Assembly (NCBI GenBank): GCA_963710165.1
Contig: CAVPYZ010000001.1
Span: forward strand, 434,001-498,000
Direction of reading: 5' to 3'
Source: JACKIP01 sp963710165
GTDB lineage: Bacteria; Pseudomonadota; Alphaproteobacteria; Micavibrionales; Micavibrionaceae
Length of the DNA stretch: 64,000 nucleotides
Positions 61,721 through 64,000 of this stretch are shown here, one piece after another; the first letter of the stretch is position 1; every line of letters begins with the position of its first letter. A model generated the notes under the pieces. It saw only the letters and a list, made by a program, of their open reading frames with translations. It searched no databases and had not been told where the DNA came from. The translations under genes were made by a program, and so were the position numbers.

Positions 61721-62895
61721 ATCTGTTTATATTAGCGCATATTGTAGCCTGACACGCAATCCCTTCTCCTCGTCCTGTAAAACCCAGCTTTTCAGTTGTT
61801 GTTGCTTTGACATTCACTTGTGCGGGAACAATATCGAGCAGCGATGCAATCGAATCACGCATTTCATAGCGCCTGTCTTTTAATTTTGGTGTTTCGCAGA
61901 TCAGAGTAATGTCGATATTATGAATTTCACCGCCTTTATTTGTAAGCATTTTGTGAGCCTCTTCTAAGAAAAAGCGACTATCTTTATCCTTCCACATATC
62001 ATCGGACGGTGGAAAATGAAGCCCGATATCGCCTTCACCGATCGCGCCTAATAAAGCATCTGTCAGCGCATGTAAAACTACGTCACCGTCTGAATGTGCT
62101 GTCAGGTTCCTGTTATGTGGCACGTCAATGCCACCGAGGCGAATGGACGTCACTGTTTCATTTCCAAATGCATGAACATCAAACCCTTGCCCCATAACAA
62201 TCATTTTATTTTGCGACATTATATCCTCTGCTTCTTTTAAATCTTCGGGCCATGTAATTTTTATATTCGGGCTACTACGCTTTACGACTTTAGTTTTATG
62301 CCCATCCGCCTCCATCACACCGCAATCATCTGTAAAATTATCATCCTCTCTAAATTTTTCATGAGCGGCGAGAAGGTCGTCAAAAATAAATCCTTGAGGC
62401 GTTTGAAGTGCCCAGCAATTCGTGCGATCAATTTTATCTGTCAGATTAAAATGTTCATCTACACGACGAATAGTTTCAGGGATAGGTTTTCCAAGAAGTA
62501 GCGGAGGACGCCGTTTCCAGAGTTTGCAGCAATTGATCAATATCATCATGCGAAAGAAAAGGGCGCGCCGCATCATGAACCAATATGACACGCGGTTTAT
62601 CATTTTGATCAAAGCTCTTTAAGCCTTTGTAACAACTTTCTTTTCTAGAAATGCCACCATTAATAGCGGGGGGCAAATTCAGGTCGGAAACAGCATTATG
62701 ATATAAATCGGTCTGGTCTGGATTTATCACAACTCTAATAGTTTGACAGCTTTGGTGAGACATAAAAACATCTATCCCATGACGCAGAACAGGTTTCCCG
62801 CATAAAGTTTGATATTGTTTTGGCGTGTCCTGTCCAAAGCGTGATGCGGAACCTGCGGCAAGGATTAAAACACTAAAGAGCTGATTTTTCTGCAT
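61707..62895 (-). CDS. ispDF: Bifunctional IspD/IspF (MEP pathway), frameshifted
   Basis: The gene encodes two MEP-pathway enzymes. IspD (cytidylyltransferase) begins MQKNQLFSVLILAAGSASRFG, with HDAARPFLS. IspF (cyclodiphosphate synthase) begins about MIVMGQGFDVHAFG, with HSDGDVVLHALTDALLGA and TEKLGFTGRGEGIA. After SSATS near 62495-62505 the first frame turns to nonsense and stops at 62476; the +1 frame continues with GKPIPETIRRVDE. One extra base, possibly in TTTT 62487-62490, explains it. As both enzymes are essential, an error is likely. It is divergent from ntrY by about 100 bases. Confidence 0.85.
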
Positions 62896-62995
62896 ATAAA
62901 TTTGAATTTGGCACAACTCCCTCTTGCAAAAAAGAGGAAACTTGCAGATATTGAGTGTGTGACAAAAAATCAACACTTTCCATTGAAAGAAGATT

Positions 62996-64000
62996 ATGAG
63001 TTTTTTGGCGGGAGCATACAGATATACACCGCGAATAAGGAGTAAAAGCTCAACCGGTAAAGCCTCTTGGGAGAGGATTGTCGCATTCTGTCTTATTTTT
63101 GTCGCAGTCCTTTTTGCCACAATAACTTATATGGTCATGGCTGAAATTGTGCCTGTTGATAATAACTCGCAAGTGATTATCTGGCTGTTGAACCTTGATA
63201 TTATCATATTGTTATTGCTTGTTTGTTTGACTGCCAACAGGTTGATTGCGTTGTGGTCCAACCGTCGAAAGGGCGTGGCAGGATCAAAACTTCAGACGCG
63301 TCTTGTGTTGATTTTCAGTGTTCTTGCCGCTGTTCCGGCGATTATTATGACGGTTTTTTCTGCCTATTTTTTCCATTATGGTATTCAAACATGGTTTAGC
63401 GAACGTGTACGAACCGCTGTCTCGGAATCTCGCGCCGTTGCTGAAGCCTATCTTGATGAACATCAGGCGGTCATTCGTGCAGATATTCTAGCCATGGCAG
63501 AGGATTTAAATCGTAATGCCCAACAGTTAAAAGCAAATCCTCAAGGATTTGAGCGATACATAAAAACACAAATTAAATTCCGTAATTTCGCTGAAGCCGT
63601 TGTGTTCAGCAAAGGACAAAATATTTATGCGCAAACCGGTTCGGAAGGATTGCCGGTCAACCTATCCCCCGAAGAGGTTCTGAAAGAAGCGGAGCGTGGA
63701 AAAGTTGTCTTAATGACAGCCCCAAATGAAGATCGTGTTCGCGCGCTGGTAGAGTTAGAAGGGTTTGATGATTCATATCTGTATGTTGCACGTATTGCCG
63801 ACCCGACGGTTTTGGCACGTGTTAACCTTACACGCGCAGCGGCGGAGCGATATGACGATCTGCAGAAAAGCTATTCTGATTTGCAAATCAAATCGCTTCT
63901 TATTTTTATTGTTGTTGCGATGGTTTTATTGCTGTCTGCCGCATGGGCAGGATTGGTTTTGGCACGTCAAATGACAGATCCTGTCACTGCTTTGATCGGC
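62996..64000 (+). CDS. ntrY: Nitrogen-regulation sensor histidine kinase NtrY (N-terminal part)
   Basis: The frame starts at ATG 62996 behind AAAGAAGA and is still open at the end of the window. The first 335 residues hold three early membrane helices (about 30-55, 65-85, 105-125), a periplasmic sensor segment (AYLDEHQAVIRADI...), a fourth helix (about 300-322, LLIFIVVAMVLLLSAAWAGLVLA) and the start of a HAMP domain (RQMTDPVTALIG). This is the NtrY architecture. It phosphorylates NtrX, a sigma-54 activator, in response to nitrogen or redox state. The kinase domain lies beyond the window. Confidence 0.88.
   Translation, partial: MSFLAGAYRYTPRIRSKSSTGKASWERIVAFCLIFVAVLFATITYMVMAEIVPVDNNSQVIIWLLNLDIIILLLLVCLTANRLIALWSNRRKGVAGSKLQTRLVLIFSVLAAVPAIIMTVFSAYFFHYGIQTWFSERVRTAVSESRAVAEAYLDEHQAVIRADILAMAEDLNRNAQQLKANPQGFERYIKTQIKFRNFAEAVVFSKGQNIYAQTGSEGLPVNLSPEEVLKEAERGKVVLMTAPNEDRVRALVELEGFDDSYLYVARIADPTVLARVNLTRAAAERYDDLQKSYSDLQIKSLLIFIVVAMVLLLSAAWAGLVLARQMTDPVTALIG

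Noticed and set aside
62908..62930. TGGCAC and TTGCA near the ntrY start as a second sigma-54 promoter
   Set aside because: The GG and GC elements are 14 bases apart instead of 10, so the spacing is wrong.

Overview
The window looks like a stretch of an alphaproteobacterial chromosome (inferred from gene content, not from any search). It is AT-leaning, densely coding and carries mostly core metabolism. The alphaproteobacterial hints are a pyruvate dehydrogenase E1 beta subunit with its own lipoyl domain, a three-gene petABC bc1 locus, a fused IspDF next to NtrY, a bis-Cys/Arg CtlX-type amidinohydrolase, and an ETF-ubiquinone oxidoreductase. The organism appears to be an aerobe with complex I, bc1 complex and a TCA cycle, with a Gram-negative envelope (autotransporter-type barrel, lytic transglycosylase, TPR and SPOR proteins) and chemotaxis (CheD). 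No tRNA, rRNA, CRISPR, prophage or insertion sequence was seen.

Layout: 1-900 is the end of an outer-membrane barrel gene, a terminator and a tiny zinc-ribbon ORF. 904-2795 is nagZ plus a SPOR protein. 2971-3497 holds two orphan small genes. 3600-6394 is a GDP-mannose/GDP-fucose cluster (gmd, fcl, manC). 6458-7959 holds a CheD-like and a CtlX-like gene. 8045-9783 is an EF-hand protein plus an ECF sigma/anti-sigma/metal-sensor operon resembling CnrH-CnrY-CnrX. 9796-20340 is fabG, mdh, a repeat-containing orphan protein, sucCD and sucA, separated by a small region with a sigma-54 promoter, a 44-residue peptide gene and a structured terminator region. 20342-21694 is folA and thyA. 21755-23492 is a two-gene operon of an ATP-grasp ligase and a nicotianamine-synthase-like protein. 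23747-27279 is nuoABCD with two unrelated small genes inserted. 30011-32689 is petABC, followed by uvrD. 35477-50672 is a mixture of housekeeping genes (surA-like, rsmA, cysQ, TPR, etf-QO, UDG, slt, hisN, msrA, eno). 50729-60749 is ftsB and a long pyruvate dehydrogenase/lipoate locus (pdhA, pdhB, pdhC, lpd, lipA) interleaved with small genes. 60730-62895 is cinA, pgpA, ispDF, and the window ends inside ntrY.

The most interesting system is the pair at 22626-23492 and 21755-22636. A nicotianamine/opine-metallophore type synthase (CntL-like) is translationally coupled to a DcsG-like ATP-grasp ligase rather than to the opine dehydrogenase usually found with CntL, and a weak Fur-box-like sequence lies upstream. 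This could be a route to a new small-molecule metal chelator. Second is the sigma-54-driven small membrane peptide at 17057-17357, for which NtrY at the window end offers a possible but unproven regulatory link.

Four genes look broken. sucC, ispDF and the SPOR gene each carry what reads as one extra base, and an acyltransferase has an in-frame TAA. Because sucC and ispDF are normally indispensable, uncorrected sequencing errors are the first explanation for those frameshifts.
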